Shown here: positions 38,285 through 49,382 of the stretch, piece by piece
Numbering within the stretch: the first letter of the stretch is position 1
Layout of the letters: each line of letters starts with the position of its first letter
DNA from: Sphingomonas sp.
GTDB lineage: Bacteria > Pseudomonadota > Alphaproteobacteria > Sphingomonadales > Sphingomonadaceae
DNA length: 64,000 nt
Reading direction: 5' to 3'
Assembly (NCBI RefSeq): GCF_019746665.1
Contig: NZ_JAIERS010000005.1
Location: 62,001-126,000, forward strand
Translations under genes and position numbers: made by a program
The notes under the pieces: generated by a model
Told to the model about the DNA's origin: nothing
The model's database searches: none
The model's input: the letters and a program-made list of their open reading frames with translations, nothing else

Positions 38285-39169
38285 TTGAGCATCCTCGTCG
38301 ACAAGAATACCAAGGTCATCACCCAGGGCATGACCGGGGAGACCGGCACCTTCCACACCCAGCAAGCGCTTGCTTATGGGACGCAGATGGTCGGTGGCGT
38401 CACCCCGGGGAAGGGTGGGACCGAGCATATCGGGCTGCCGGTGTTCGACACCGTCCATGAAGCCGTTGCCAAGACGGGCGCGACCGCGAGCGTGATCTAC
38501 GTGCCGCCGCCCTTCGCCGCGGACTCGATCCTGGAGGCGATCGACGCGCAAGTGCCGCTGATCGTGACGATCACCGAAGGCATTCCGGTGCTCGACATGG
38601 TGAAGGTGAAGCGCGCGCTCAGCGGCTCCAAGTCGCGGCTGATTGGTCCCAACTGCCCCGGCGTGCTGACGCCGGAGGAATGCAAGATCGGCATCATGCC
38701 GGGCAGCATCTTCAAGAAGGGCTCGGTCGGTGTCGTCTCGCGCTCGGGCACGCTGACTTATGAAGCGGTGTTCCAAACCTCGAACGCCGGGCTTGGTCAG
38801 ACGACCGCGGTCGGCATCGGCGGCGATCCGGTGAACGGCACCAATTTCATCGACGTGCTCGAACTGTTCCTGGCGGACGAGGCGACCCAGTCGATCATCA
38901 TGATCGGCGAAATCGGCGGCTCGGCCGAGGAGGAGGCCGCCCAGTTCCTGAAAGACGAGGCCAAGCGCGGCCGCAAGAAGCCGATGGTCGGCTTCATCGC
39001 CGGCCGCACCGCGCCTCCGGGGCGGCGGATGGGCCATGCCGGCGCGATCGTCTCGGGCGGGCAGGGCGGCGCCGAGGACAAGATCGCGGCGATGGAAGCC
39101 GCGGGCATCCGCGTCGCCGCCAGCCCGAGCGAATTGGGCTCGACGCTCGTCGAGGTGTTGAAGGGCTGA
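38285..39169 (+). CDS. sucD: succinyl-CoA synthetase alpha subunit
   Basis: This 294-residue protein has the CoA-binding Rossmann domain ([13 protein letters not shown]), GPNCPG, and the phospho-histidine in [14 protein letters not shown]. It starts with TTG at 38285, after AGGAG (38273-38277), giving the conserved [11 protein letters not shown]. The beta subunit gene sucC is not next to it nor elsewhere in the window. Confidence 0.95.
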   Translation: MSILVDKNTKVITQGMTGETGTFHTQQALAYGTQMVGGVTPGKGGTEHIGLPVFDTVHEAVAKTGATASVIYVPPPFAADSILEAIDAQVPLIVTITEGIPVLDMVKVKRALSGSKSRLIGPNCPGVLTPEECKIGIMPGSIFKKGSVGVVSRSGTLTYEAVFQTSNAGLGQTTAVGIGGDPVNGTNFIDVLELFLADEATQSIIMIGEIGGSAEEEAAQFLKDEAKRGRKKPMVGFIAGRTAPPGRRMGHAGAIVSGGQGGAEDKIAAMEAAGIRVAASPSELGSTLVEVLKG

Positions 39170-39174
39170 AGAGA

Positions 39175-39528
39175 ATGGACGCGTTCTTCGAACTTTCGCC
39201 GGCGATCCGCTATGTCGCGCTGTATCGCGGCGGCGTGCTGGCGAGCCGCCAGCGGGGTGGCATCGCCGGCGCCTCGGCGGGCGAGAGCGATCGTTACGAA
39301 GAATTGCTCGTCAATCCCACCCTGCTCACGCTCGCGCGCCAGCGCGGCGACATCGATTGCGGTGGCGCGGCGTTCGTGATCGTCGGCTATGGCAATTTCC
39401 ATCAGCTGGTGATCGATCTGCCTGATGGCCATGCCTCGATCTGTTTCGAGAAAGCGGCCAATCCGATCGAGTTCGTTGAACCATTGAAGGCGGCGGCGCT
39501 GGCTTGGCTGCCCGAGCCAGTGGCGTAA
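39175..39528 (+). CDS. conserved-looking 117-aa protein of unknown function
   Basis: This soluble protein without signal peptide or membrane helix has distinctive segments RYVALYRGG, GESDRYEELLVNPTLLTLARQRG, DCGGAAFVIVGYGNFHQL and DGHASICFE. The alternating strands and helix recall a roadblock/LC7-like or similar small alpha/beta fold, but this is only an impression. ATG at 39175 is five bases after the sucD stop, so it is part of the TCA operon. Strong codon bias suggests a real, expressed gene. Confidence 0.8.
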   Translation: MDAFFELSPAIRYVALYRGGVLASRQRGGIAGASAGESDRYEELLVNPTLLTLARQRGDIDCGGAAFVIVGYGNFHQLVIDLPDGHASICFEKAANPIEFVEPLKAAALAWLPEPVA

Positions 39529-39564
39529 GGAGGGATGCCGGGCCGGCGGCGGGATGAAACAAAC

Positions 39565-39647
39565 GGCCGGAAATCGCAAAATCCGGCCAATAAGCGGGAG
39601 CCCGCGTGTGTCCACCGGCTTATTGACGACGATCGGGGGCGGGCTCC
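39565..39647 (+). promoter_or_regulatory. structured leader of sucA, pseudoknot-capable
   Basis: In the 155-bp gap before sucA are three perfect stems. H1 is GGCCGGA/TCCGGCC (39565-39571, 39582-39588); H2 is AATAAGC/GCTTATT (39589-39595, 39618-39624); H3 is GGAGCCCGC/GCGGGCTCC (39597-39605, 39639-39647). The 5' arm of H3 lies in the loop of H2, so H2 and H3 either exclude one another or form a pseudoknot. Not matched to a known riboswitch by eye. Confidence 0.5.
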
Positions 39648-39683
39648 GGTCCGGGGGCGTTTCGAAGGTGTGGAGTGATCGAG

Positions 39684-42485
39684 ATGGATAGCAGCTTCGA
39701 ACCCGAATATCGGCCCAGCTGGGCGCGCGCCGGCTGGCCGATCGCCGATACCGATGAGCGCACCGCCGCGCTCGATCCTACCCAGATGGCGCCCGCGCCC
39801 AAGCCCGATCGTGGCGCCAAGCCCGCGCCCGCGCCCGTGCCCGCGGGCGGGGTCGACGTTACCCGCGCCTCCGAGGACTCGATCCGCGCGATGATGCTGA
39901 TCCGCACCTACCGGGTGCGCGGGCATCTGGCGGCCAAGCTCGATCCGCTCGGCATCGCCAAGCAGGAGCTGCCGGCGGACCTGACGCCCGAATTTCACGG
40001 CTTTTCGGGCGCCGATCTCGATCGCCCGATCTATCTTGGCGGCGCGCTCGGGCTGCAGACCGCGACGGTGCGCGAGCTGGTCGACATTCTGCGCGCCAAT
40101 TACTGCGGCAATGTCGGCCTGGAATATATGCACATCGCCGATGTCGAGGAGCGCCGCTTCCTGCAAGACCGGATGGAGGGCCGCGACAAGGCGATCGAAT
40201 TCACCCCCAACGGCAAGCGCGCGATCCTGAACAAGGTGATCGAGGCCGAGCAGTGGGAGCGTTTCCTCGGCAAGAAATATGTCGGCACCAAGCGCTTCGG
40301 GCTCGATGGCGGCGAGAGCATGATCCCGGCGCTCGAATCGATCATCAAGTACGGCGGCCAATATGGCGTGCGCGAGATCGTCTACGGCATGGCGCATCGC
40401 GGGCGGCTCAACGTGCTCGCCAACGTGATGGCCAAGCCCCTGCGGGTGATCTTCCACGAATTCGGCGGCGGCTCGCAGAACCCGGACGATGTCGGCGGCT
40501 CGGGCGACGTGAAATATCACCTCGGCACCTCCACCGACCGCGAGTTCGACGGGATCAGCGTGCATATGTCGCTGGTCGCCAACCCGTCGCACCTCGAAGC
40601 CGCCGATCCGGTGGTGCTCGGCAAGACGCGCGCGATCCAGACGATCGCGGGTGATCTGGACGAACATGCCGCGTCGCTCCCCGTGCTCATCCATGGCGAT
40701 GCGGCGTTCGCGGGGCAGGGGATCGTTTGGGAATGTTTCGGCTTTTCGGGGCTGAACGGCTATAACACCGGTGGCTGCATCCATTTCGTCATCAACAACC
40801 AGATCGGCTTCACCACCTCGCCGCAATTCGCGCGCTCCTCGCCCTATCCCAGCGACGTGGCGAAGGGCGTGCAGGCGCCGATCTTCCATGTGAACGGCGA
40901 TGATCCCGAAGCGGTGACCTTCGCCTGCAAGATGGCGATCGAATATCGCCAGCGCTTCCACCGCGACGTGGTGATCGACATGTGGTGCTACCGCCGCTTC
41001 GGCCATAACGAAGGCGACGAGCCAAGCTTCACCCAGCCGCTGATGTATGAGCGCATCCGCAAGCATCCGCCGGTGAGCGAAGTCTATGGCCAGAAGCTGA
41101 TCGCGCAAGGCGTGATCGATCAGGCCTGGATCGATGAGAAGGTGCAGCAATTCACCCTGCTGCTCGAAGGCGAGTTCGAGGCGGGGCAGAGCTATAAGCC
41201 CAACAAGGCCGATTGGTTCGCCGGGCGCTGGTCAGGCCTGCACGCCCCGGCCGATCCGGAGACGGCGCGGCGCAACATCGAAACCGGCATCGATACCAAG
41301 CTGTTCGATGCGATCGGCCGGGTGCTGACGACGGTGCCGGACAGCGTGAACATCCACAAAACGCTCGCCCGCGTGATCGATGCCAAGCGCACGATGTTCC
41401 AGACGGGCGAGGGGTTCGATTGGGCGACCGGCGAAGCGCTCGCCTTCGGGTCGCTGCTTTATGAAGGCTATGGCGTGCGCCTTTCCGGCCAGGATTCGGG
41501 GCGCGGCACCTTCAGCCAGCGCCACGCCGTGTGGGTCGATCAGCGCGACGAGCATAAATTCATCCCGCTCGGCACGATCGACCAGGGCCGGTTCGAAGTG
41601 CTCGACTCGCCCTTGAGCGAATATGGGGTGCTCGGGTTCGAATATGGCTATGCCCTTGCCGACCCCAAGACGCTGGTGCTGTGGGAGGCGCAGTTCGGCG
41701 ACTTCATGAACGGCGCGCAGATCATGATCGACCAGTTCATCGCCGCGGGCGAAGCCAAGTGGCTGCGCGCCAATGGCCTGGTGATGCTGTTGCCGCACGG
41801 CTATGAAGGCCAGGGGCCGGAGCACAGCAGCGCGCGGCCCGAACGCTTCCTGCAGCTGTGCGCGCAGGACAATATGCAGGTGGCGAACTGCACCACGCCG
41901 GCCAATTATTTCCACCTGCTGCGCCGGCAGATGCATCGCAACTTCCGCAAGCCGCTGATCGTTTTCACCCCCAAGTCGCTGCTGCGGCACAAGATGGCGG
42001 TGTCGAGCGCGGCCGACTTCCAGGGCGAAAGCCATTTCCGCCGCATCCTTTCCGACCCGCGCGCGCCGGCGGACGAGGCGGTGAAGCGGCTGGTGCTGTG
42101 CACCGGCAAGGTCGCTTATGACCTGATCGAGGCGCGCGACGCGGCCGGCGATACCGAGACGGCGATCGTCCGCATCGAGCAGCTCTATCCCTTCCCGGGC
42201 GAGCCGCTGGTCGTGCGGCTGAAGCGCATGGTCAATCTGGAAGAGGTCGTCTGGGCGCAGGAAGAGCCAAAGAACAACGGCTATTGGTTCTTCGTCGAGC
42301 CGTTCATCGAGGAATGCCTCGCCGAAGCCGGGGTGGGGCCGAAGCGCGCGCGCTATGCCGGCCGCGCCGCCGCTGCCTCGCCCGCGACCGGGCTCGCCAA
42401 GCGCCACCAGCTCGAACAGGGCGCGCTCGTCGCCGATGCGCTGGGCCACAGCGTGCGCGACGAAATCCGCCGGATGCAGCATTAA
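39684..42485 (+). CDS. sucA: 2-oxoglutarate dehydrogenase E1 component
   Basis: This 933-residue thiamine-diphosphate enzyme decarboxylates 2-oxoglutarate. It shows YGMAHRGRLNVLANV, the ThDP motif region IHGDAAFAGQGIVWE through NNQIGFTT, DMWCYRRFGHNEGDEPSFTQPLMY, FSQRHAVWVDQ and the C-terminal E1 segment WAQEEPKNNG. ATG at 39684 has GGAG eight bases upstream; GTG at 39675 is the alternative. sucB follows 18 bases later. Confidence 0.96.
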   Translation: MDSSFEPEYRPSWARAGWPIADTDERTAALDPTQMAPAPKPDRGAKPAPAPVPAGGVDVTRASEDSIRAMMLIRTYRVRGHLAAKLDPLGIAKQELPADLTPEFHGFSGADLDRPIYLGGALGLQTATVRELVDILRANYCGNVGLEYMHIADVEERRFLQDRMEGRDKAIEFTPNGKRAILNKVIEAEQWERFLGKKYVGTKRFGLDGGESMIPALESIIKYGGQYGVREIVYGMAHRGRLNVLANVMAKPLRVIFHEFGGGSQNPDDVGGSGDVKYHLGTSTDREFDGISVHMSLVANPSHLEAADPVVLGKTRAIQTIAGDLDEHAASLPVLIHGDAAFAGQGIVWECFGFSGLNGYNTGGCIHFVINNQIGFTTSPQFARSSPYPSDVAKGVQAPIFHVNGDDPEAVTFACKMAIEYRQRFHRDVVIDMWCYRRFGHNEGDEPSFTQPLMYERIRKHPPVSEVYGQKLIAQGVIDQAWIDEKVQQFTLLLEGEFEAGQSYKPNKADWFAGRWSGLHAPADPETARRNIETGIDTKLFDAIGRVLTTVPDSVNIHKTLARVIDAKRTMFQTGEGFDWATGEALAFGSLLYEGYGVRLSGQDSGRGTFSQRHAVWVDQRDEHKFIPLGTIDQGRFEVLDSPLSEYGVLGFEYGYALADPKTLVLWEAQFGDFMNGAQIMIDQFIAAGEAKWLRANGLVMLLPHGYEGQGPEHSSARPERFLQLCAQDNMQVANCTTPANYFHLLRRQMHRNFRKPLIVFTPKSLLRHKMAVSSAADFQGESHFRRILSDPRAPADEAVKRLVLCTGKVAYDLIEARDAAGDTETAIVRIEQLYPFPGEPLVVRLKRMVNLEEVVWAQEEPKNNGYWFFVEPFIEECLAEAGVGPKRARYAGRAAAASPATGLAKRHQLEQGALVADALGHSVRDEIRRMQH

Positions 42486-42503
42486 CCCGCACGAGGAACG
42501 ATC

Positions 42504-43724
42504 ATGGCAACCGAAATCAAAGTGCCCGTGCTGGGCGAATCGATCACCGAAGCGACGCTCGGCGAATGGCTGAAGCAGCCGGGCGATCCGGTGAAGGCCG
42601 ATGAGCCGGTCGCGAGTCTGGAGACCGACAAGGTCTCGGTCGAAGTGCCCGCGCCGGTGGCCGGCGTCATGGGGCCGCACGCGGTGAAGGTGGGCGACAC
42701 GGTGCAGGTCGGCGCGATGATCGGTACGGTGGAGGCGGGTGGCGCCGCCGCCGCGCCTGCCCCGGCCCCCGCGCCGAGCCCGGCCGCCGCCGCGCCCGCC
42801 GATGACGCCGCCGTCTCCGCCACCGCCCGCGCCGAAGCGGCCGCGGCGCTCTCGCCCTCGGTGCGCCGCGCGGTGATCGAGACCGGGGTCGATCCCGCGA
42901 CCGTGCAGGGCAGCGGCAAGGATGGCCGGCTGACCAAGGAAGACGTGCTTGCCGCGGCGCACGCCCCCGCGCCCGCCGCCCCCGCGCCTACGCCCGCGCC
43001 CGCCCCGAGCGCGCCGACCGGCGCCCGCCGCGAGGAGCGCGTGCGGATGACGCGGCTGCGTCAGACGGTCGCGCGCCGGCTGAAGGAAGCGCAGAACACC
43101 GCCGCGATGCTCACCACGTTCAACGATGTGGACATGAGCGCGGTGATGGAAGCGCGCGCGCGCTACAAGGACTTGTTTGAAAAGAAGCACGGCGTGCGCC
43201 TGGGCTTCATGGGTTTCTTCGTGAAGGCCGCGTGCCTCGCGCTGCGCGACATTCCGGCGGTGAACGGCTCGATCGAGGGCGAGGAGATCGTGTACCGCGA
43301 CTATGCCGATATCTCGGTCGCGGTGTCGGCGCCGCAGGGACTGGTGGTGCCGGTGATCCGCGATGCCGACAAGCTTTCGGTCGCCGAGATCGAAAAGACG
43401 ATCGGCGATTTCGGCAAGCGCGCCAAGGAGGGCACGCTGAAGCTGGAGGAGATGCAGGGCGGCACCTTCACCATCTCGAACGGCGGCGTGTTCGGCTCGC
43501 TGATGTCCACCCCGATCATCAACCCGCCGCAGTCCGCCGTGCTGGGCCTCCACCGCATCGAGGACCGTCCGGTGGTGCGCGACGGGCAGATCGTGATCCG
43601 CCCGATGATGTACCTGGCGCTGAGCTACGACCACCGCCTGATCGACGGCCGCGAGGCGGTGACGTTCCTGGTCGCGCTCAAAAATGCTATCGAGGACCCG
43701 ACCCGGCTGCTGATCGATTTGTGA
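42504..43724 (+). CDS. sucB: dihydrolipoyl succinyltransferase (E2)
   Basis: The product has 406 residues: a lipoyl domain with modified Lys43 ([12 protein letters not shown]), an Ala/Pro-rich linker, a peripheral subunit-binding domain (about 114-150, [20 protein letters not shown]), a second Ala/Pro linker, and the catalytic domain ending with [15 protein letters not shown] (active His and Asp). E2 core of the 2-oxoglutarate dehydrogenase complex. Confidence 0.96.
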   Translation: MATEIKVPVLGESITEATLGEWLKQPGDPVKADEPVASLETDKVSVEVPAPVAGVMGPHAVKVGDTVQVGAMIGTVEAGGAAAAPAPAPAPSPAAAAPADDAAVSATARAEAAAALSPSVRRAVIETGVDPATVQGSGKDGRLTKEDVLAAAHAPAPAAPAPTPAPAPSAPTGARREERVRMTRLRQTVARRLKEAQNTAAMLTTFNDVDMSAVMEARARYKDLFEKKHGVRLGFMGFFVKAACLALRDIPAVNGSIEGEEIVYRDYADISVAVSAPQGLVVPVIRDADKLSVAEIEKTIGDFGKRAKEGTLKLEEMQGGTFTISNGGVFGSLMSTPIINPPQSAVLGLHRIEDRPVVRDGQIVIRPMMYLALSYDHRLIDGREAVTFLVALKNAIEDPTRLLIDL

Positions 43725-43757
43725 TCCGGCTTGCTCGGCTGCAGCGAGGATTTTCCC

Positions 43758-44064
43758 GTGAGCAAGGCGCCTAATCGAACTCCGTGGGACGGTATCATCG
43801 TCACCGACCCGGAGGTTTGCATGGGTAAGGTGCGGATCGCGGGAACGCGGCTCTATATCGACTTGCTGTTGGCGATGATCGAAGGCGGCGCGAATTTCGA
43901 CGAGATCATCAAGACCTATCCTGGCGTCACCAAGGCTGAACTGATGGCGATGATGGGCTTCGTCCGCGACCTCGTCGCCGCTAAGCGCAACCGGTTGAAA
44001 GGTGATCCGAGCCGTTCGAAGCCGACGAACTTGGAACACGCCGCAATAGGGTCTGGAGATACAA

Positions 44065-44072
<8 letters not shown>
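43758..44072 (+). CDS. DUF433 domain protein (antitoxin-like), orphan
   Basis: This 104-residue protein has the DUF433 pattern: WDGIIVTDPEVCMGKVRIAGTRLYIDLLLAMIEGG, DEIIKTYPGVTKAELMAMMGF. Many DUF433 proteins are antitoxins paired with a DUF5615 PIN-like toxin, and none is present here. GTG at 43758 is favoured; TTG at 43731 is possible. Its last eight bases overlap the lpd start, so lpd translation is coupled to it. It splits sucB from lpd, where usually they are adjacent. Confidence 0.8.
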
Positions 44073-45459
<1,387 letters not shown>

Positions 45460-45462
45460 CGC

Positions 45463-45494
45463 GCGGGCGGGCGGGTCGTGCCCCGCTCGCCCGC
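45463..45494. terminator. bidirectional terminator hairpin after lpd
   Basis: A 13-bp stem (45463-45475 with 45482-45494), with one G-T wobble, fills the 35-bp gap between the convergent lpd and carbonic-anhydrase-like genes. No T-run on either strand. Confidence 0.6.
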
Positions 45495-46022
45495 TCAATC
45501 CACGCGCCGCAACCCCGCCGCCATCGCCCGCGCCTTCTCCACATAATGCGCCGCCGATGCCGCGAGCAGCGCCGTCGCCGCCGCGTCCAGCGAACGCACC
45601 GCCCGCGCCGGACTGCCGAGGATCAGGCTGCCGGCGGGAAAGCTCTTGTCCTCGGTCACCAGCGCGCCGGCACCGACGATGCAGCCCTCGCCGATCACCG
45701 CGCGGTTGAGGATGATCGCCCCCATCCCGATCAGCGTATCGTCGCCGATCGTGCAGCCATGCAGGATCGCGTGGTGGCCGATGGTGCAGCCCGCGCCGAT
45801 GGTTAGCGGCGCGCCGGGGTCCGAATGGAGCATCGCGCCTTCCTGCACATTGCTGCGCGCCCCCACCAGGATCGGGGTGTTGTCGCCGCGGATCACCGCG
45901 CCGAACCACACGCTCGCCCAGGCGCCGAGCCGGACATCGCCGATCAGATCGGCGCTCGGCGCGACCCAGCCGCCTTCGGCATCGAGCACGGGGCGTTTCC
46001 CGTCGATCTCATAAAGCGGCAT
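45495..46022 (-). CDS. gamma carbonic anhydrase family protein
   Basis: This 175-residue left-handed beta-helix protein has hexapeptide repeats, with VRLGAWASVWFGAVIRGDNTPI, VGARSNVQEGAMLHSD and IGHHAILHGCTIGDDTLIGMGAII. The His residues for zinc (HSD, GHHAILHG) and RGD are kept. Carbonic anhydrase activity is not proven for many bacterial members. Confidence 0.9.
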   Translation of the reverse strand: MPLYEIDGKRPVLDAEGGWVAPSADLIGDVRLGAWASVWFGAVIRGDNTPILVGARSNVQEGAMLHSDPGAPLTIGAGCTIGHHAILHGCTIGDDTLIGMGAIILNRAVIGEGCIVGAGALVTEDKSFPAGSLILGSPARAVRSLDAAATALLAASAAHYVEKARAMAAGLRRVD

Positions 46023-46192
46023 CGCTCTCTCCCATCACCCGGCATGACCTTGGCCGACCCTGCCCGGCGGCGCGCGGCGGCGCAACCGCGCCGCCCGCGA
46101 GCGGTATCCGCGCCGTCGATCCATCGGCGCGATGCCTTGGGGATCACCGAGACGGAGGGAGGGAATCTTTCGACCATCCAAATTTTACCTCC

Positions 46193-46212
46193 TGTACCGA
46201 ACGATCGGTACA
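46193..46212. promoter_or_regulatory. TetR-type operator upstream of the AhpD-family gene
   Basis: TGTACCGA (46193-46200), ACGA, TCGGTACA (46205-46212) form a perfect 8-bp inverted repeat within an AT-richer promoter-like stretch, 66 bp before the AhpD-family start. The downstream TetR gene is the natural candidate to bind it. Confidence 0.7.
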
Positions 46213-46278
46213 AACTATATCGCCGCCATCGGATCGGTCCCATGCCGGACCCCGACCGATCATTCGAAAGGTAATTCC

Positions 46279-46827
46279 ATGGCCTGCATCGCTTATCCCG
46301 CCACGATCGAAGACGCTCCCGAAGCCGCGCAGCCGTTGCTCGCCCAGGCGAAGGCGGCGCTCGGCAAGTCGATCAATCTCCACCGCCTGGTCAGCACCAG
46401 CCCGCAGACGCTCGAAGGGCTGCTCTCGCTGGGCGGTGCGCTCGGCAAGGGCATGCTGAAGCCCGCGCTGCGCGAGCAGATCGCGCTCGCCGTGGCGGCG
46501 GTGAACGACTGCACTTATTGCAACGCCGCGCACAGCTTCCTCGCCAGCCAGCTGCTGAAGCTGGATGCCGAGACGATCGAGGCCGCGCGCCAGGGCCGCT
46601 CCCACGATGCCAAGCTCGACGCCGCGCTGACCTTCGCGCGCCAGGTCGCGACCGCGCGCGGCGGGGTGAGCGAGGCTCAGCTGGAAGCGGTGCGCGCCGC
46701 TGGCTATAGCGATGCCGAACTGCTCGAAATCATCGCCCATGTCGTGCTCAACACCTTCACCAACTATGTGAATGAGGTGTTCAAGACCGACGTGGACTTC
46801 CCCCAGGTCGAAGCCGTCGCGGCCTGA
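46279..46827 (+). CDS. carboxymuconolactone decarboxylase/AhpD family protein
   Basis: This 182-residue all-helical protein has the AhpD-type redox motif CTYCNAAHS near residue 77 and the segment LLEIIAHVVLNTFTNYVNEVF common in this family. Such proteins act as peroxidases or thiol-disulfide reductases. ATG at 46279 follows AAAGG. TetR-controlled relatives often respond to electrophiles or peroxides; here that is inference. Confidence 0.87.
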   Translation: MACIAYPATIEDAPEAAQPLLAQAKAALGKSINLHRLVSTSPQTLEGLLSLGGALGKGMLKPALREQIALAVAAVNDCTYCNAAHSFLASQLLKLDAETIEAARQGRSHDAKLDAALTFARQVATARGGVSEAQLEAVRAAGYSDAELLEIIAHVVLNTFTNYVNEVFKTDVDFPQVEAVAA

Positions 46828-46879
46828 CCGAAATGGCGGGGGCGGAACACACCCGCCCCTCGCCGCCAAGAGACCGACC

Positions 46880-47455
46880 ATGCCCACCACCGCGCCCAAA
46901 CCAGCCAATGACGCGCGCGAGGCGCTGCTCGACCGGCTCTATGCCCTGTTCCGGACCGGCGGGTTCGAGGCGGTGTCGATCGGCGATGTGTCGCGCGAAA
47001 CCGGCCTCGGCAAGTCGAGCCTCTATCACTATTTCCCCGGCGGGAAGGACGATATGGCGCTCGCGGTGGCCGAGCGCGCGGCGGCGCGGGTGCGCGCGCT
47101 GGTGATCGCCCCGCTTGGCGCGCCGGTTGACCGGGCGAGGCGGATCGGCGCGATGATCGCGGCGGTCGATGCGCTCTATGCCGGTGGCGAGGCGCCGTGC
47201 CCGATCGCGGCGATGACCTTGAGCGACGCCCCCGCCGCCACCCGCGCCTGCCTGGCGGCGCTGTTGCGCGATTGGCTCGCCGCACTCGCCGAGGCGCTGG
47301 TCGCCACTGGCGCCGCGCCCGACGCGGCCGAGGCACGCGCCTTCGCCGCGGTCAGCCGGATCGAGGGCGGATTGATGATCGCGCGGGCACTGGACGACCG
47401 CGCGCGCTTCGTCGCCGAGCTGGCGCGGATCGAACGCGATCTGACGGGCGATTGA
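46880..47455 (+). CDS. TetR/AcrR family regulator
   Basis: This 191-residue protein has an N-terminal helix-turn-helix (about 14-58: LDRLYALFRTGGFEAVSIGDV...GLGKSSLYHYFPGGKDDM) and a ligand-binding helical domain with CPIAAMTLS. It lies 52 bases after the AhpD-family gene and probably controls that operon through the palindrome at 46193-46212. Confidence 0.9.
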   Translation: MPTTAPKPANDAREALLDRLYALFRTGGFEAVSIGDVSRETGLGKSSLYHYFPGGKDDMALAVAERAAARVRALVIAPLGAPVDRARRIGAMIAAVDALYAGGEAPCPIAAMTLSDAPAATRACLAALLRDWLAALAEALVATGAAPDAAEARAFAAVSRIEGGLMIARALDDRARFVAELARIERDLTGD

Positions 47456-47524
47456 ACATCCCCAACTTACCCATTTCGGGCAGTTTACAATCGAATTCTT
47501 CCAAGGTTGTTTACAGTAGTTGTC

Positions 47525-47570
47525 CCAGTGTCAGCCCATCGGAAGCCCGCTCCTGGGCAGGGGACACTGG
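47525..47570 (+). promoter_or_regulatory. hairpin covering the ribosome binding site of the first MCP gene
   Basis: CCAGTGTC (47525-47532) and GACACTGG (47563-47570) are perfect inverts with an inner GCCCA/TGGGC stem. The GGGGA ribosome site (about 47559-47564) lies in the 3' side, four to ten bases from the ATG at 47574, so folding could block translation. Confidence 0.4.
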
Positions 47571-47573
47571 CAT

Positions 47574-49382
47574 ATGTGGATCAAGCGTAAAGGGCAGCTC
47601 GGCGGCGCCTTCCTCATCGGCGCGGTCGCGCTATCGGGCGCGGGCATGGGCTTCGGGATCGACCAGATCCGCGTTGGCGGACCGGTCCACCGCCAGAACC
47701 AGCTTGCAAACGATTTACTCGTGGAGGTCGCGCCGACCACGCTCTACGTGGCGGAGCCCTTCGTCGAAGTTACCCGCCTGGCGCGCGCTCCGCAGCTGCT
47801 CAGCGAGATGCGCCCGCTGCTCGAAAGCCAGAAAAAGGCATTCACCGACAATGATGTGCGCTTCGGCGCCGCGCCTTTCCCCGGCGAGGTGAAGGCCGCG
47901 ATCGCCCGCGATGTCGAGACCGGGCGCGTCTTCTGGAACGAGGTCGACAGCAATTTCCTTCCCGCGGTCGCGCGCGGCGATCGGGCGGCGATTGACGCGA
48001 GCTATGGCCGGCTCGAAGCCGCTTTCGTCGCGCATCAGAAGGCCAATGAGGGCGTGATGTCGACCGGCACCGCGCTGCGCACCCAGCTCAGCGAGCAGGG
48101 CGACCGGGTGATGCAGATCACGATGGTCGCGATGGCGCTGGTCGGCCTGGTGCTGATCGCGCTGCTCGCCGGCGCCGTCTTCTATCTGTTGCGCGCGGTG
48201 ATCAACCCGATCGCCGCGACCGCCAACCTGATGGAGCGCATGGCCGGCGGCGACTATAACGAGGCGCCCGAAGGCACCGCCCGCGCCGACGAGATCGGGG
48301 TGATGGCGCGCAGTATCGAGGTGTTCCGCGAAGCCGGCCAGGCGCAGGCGCGCCACCAGGCCGAGCAGCAGCTGGTCGTGCGCGAACTGGCGGACGGGCT
48401 GGAGGCGCTCGCCGCCGGCAAGCTCCACCACCGCATCACCGCGCCGTTCGCCAGCGCCTATGAAGCGCTGCGCCAAGGCTTCAACCAGACGATGGCGCAG
48501 CTCGCCGACATCATGGGCTCGGTCGCGCATTCGGCGCAGAGCGTCAGCAGCGGCGCGACCCAGATCCGCGCGGCGTCCGACGATCTCGCGCGGCGCACCG
48601 AGCAGCAGGCCGCGACGCTGGAACAGACCAGCGCGGCGATGAGCCAGGTGACGATGATGGTCGGCACCACCGCGCAAGGGGCGGGCGACGTGAGCGGCGC
48701 GATCCACATCGCCCAGACCGAGGCGCATCAGGGCGCCGAGGCGGTGGAGCGCGCGGTCGCGGCGATGGACAAGCTGGAGGCCAGCTCGCGCGAGATCGCG
48801 CAGATCACCAATGTGATCGACGGCATCGCCTTCCAGACCAACCTGCTCGCGCTCAACGCCGGCGTCGAGGCGGCGCGCGCGGGTGACGCGGGGCGGGGTT
48901 TCGCGGTGGTCGCGACCGAGGTGCGCGCGCTCGCCCAGCGCTCGGCCGATGCCGCCAAGGACATCAAGGCGCTGATCGCGGCGTCGACCGAACAGGTCGG
49001 TGCGGGCGTCAGCCGGGTGCGCGAAAGCGGCGCGATCCTGGCGCGCATCGTCGAGCAGGTGAGCGCGGTGAGCACCATGGTCGGCACGATCGCCGATTCG
49101 GCCGAGCAACAGGCGAGCAACCTGCAACAGGTGAACGCCGCGGTCGCGGGCATGGACCGGGTGACGCAGCAGAACGCGGCGATGGTCGAGGAAGCGACGG
49201 CGGCGGCGCGCAGCCTGTCGAGCGAGGCCGAGGAACTCCAGCAGCTTGTCTCGCGCTTCATGCTCGATGAAGCGCCCGCGCCGGTGGTCGCGCCCCGTGC
49301 GGCCAAGCGCGCGCCGCAATTGGCGACCGCCGATGGGCGGCGCGTCGCCACCGCGAGTCGCGAGGATTGGAACGAGTTCTGA
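47574..49382 (+). CDS. methyl-accepting chemotaxis protein 1
   Basis: The 602 residues comprise TM1 (about 9-30), a periplasmic helical domain of about 150 residues, TM2 (about 180-208), and HAMP. A long cytoplasmic coiled coil follows with the conserved hairpin tip ([21 protein letters not shown]). The C-terminus EDWNEF fits the W-x-x-F pentapeptide that tethers CheR and CheB in enteric receptors. Ligand unknown. It heads the chemotaxis operon. ATG at 47574 gives a short basic N-terminus before TM1. Confidence 0.94.
   Translation: MWIKRKGQLGGAFLIGAVALSGAGMGFGIDQIRVGGPVHRQNQLANDLLVEVAPTTLYVAEPFVEVTRLARAPQLLSEMRPLLESQKKAFTDNDVRFGAAPFPGEVKAAIARDVETGRVFWNEVDSNFLPAVARGDRAAIDASYGRLEAAFVAHQKANEGVMSTGTALRTQLSEQGDRVMQITMVAMALVGLVLIALLAGAVFYLLRAVINPIAATANLMERMAGGDYNEAPEGTARADEIGVMARSIEVFREAGQAQARHQAEQQLVVRELADGLEALAAGKLHHRITAPFASAYEALRQGFNQTMAQLADIMGSVAHSAQSVSSGATQIRAASDDLARRTEQQAATLEQTSAAMSQVTMMVGTTAQGAGDVSGAIHIAQTEAHQGAEAVERAVAAMDKLEASSREIAQITNVIDGIAFQTNLLALNAGVEAARAGDAGRGFAVVATEVRALAQRSADAAKDIKALIAASTEQVGAGVSRVRESGAILARIVEQVSAVSTMVGTIADSAEQQASNLQQVNAAVAGMDRVTQQNAAMVEEATAAARSLSSEAEELQQLVSRFMLDEAPAPVVAPRAAKRAPQLATADGRRVATASREDWNEF

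Noticed and set aside
41232..44039. A 935-codon minus-strand frame opposite sucA, sucB and the DUF433 gene
   Set aside because: Compositional shadow, no recognisable domains, while the other strand encodes clear enzymes.
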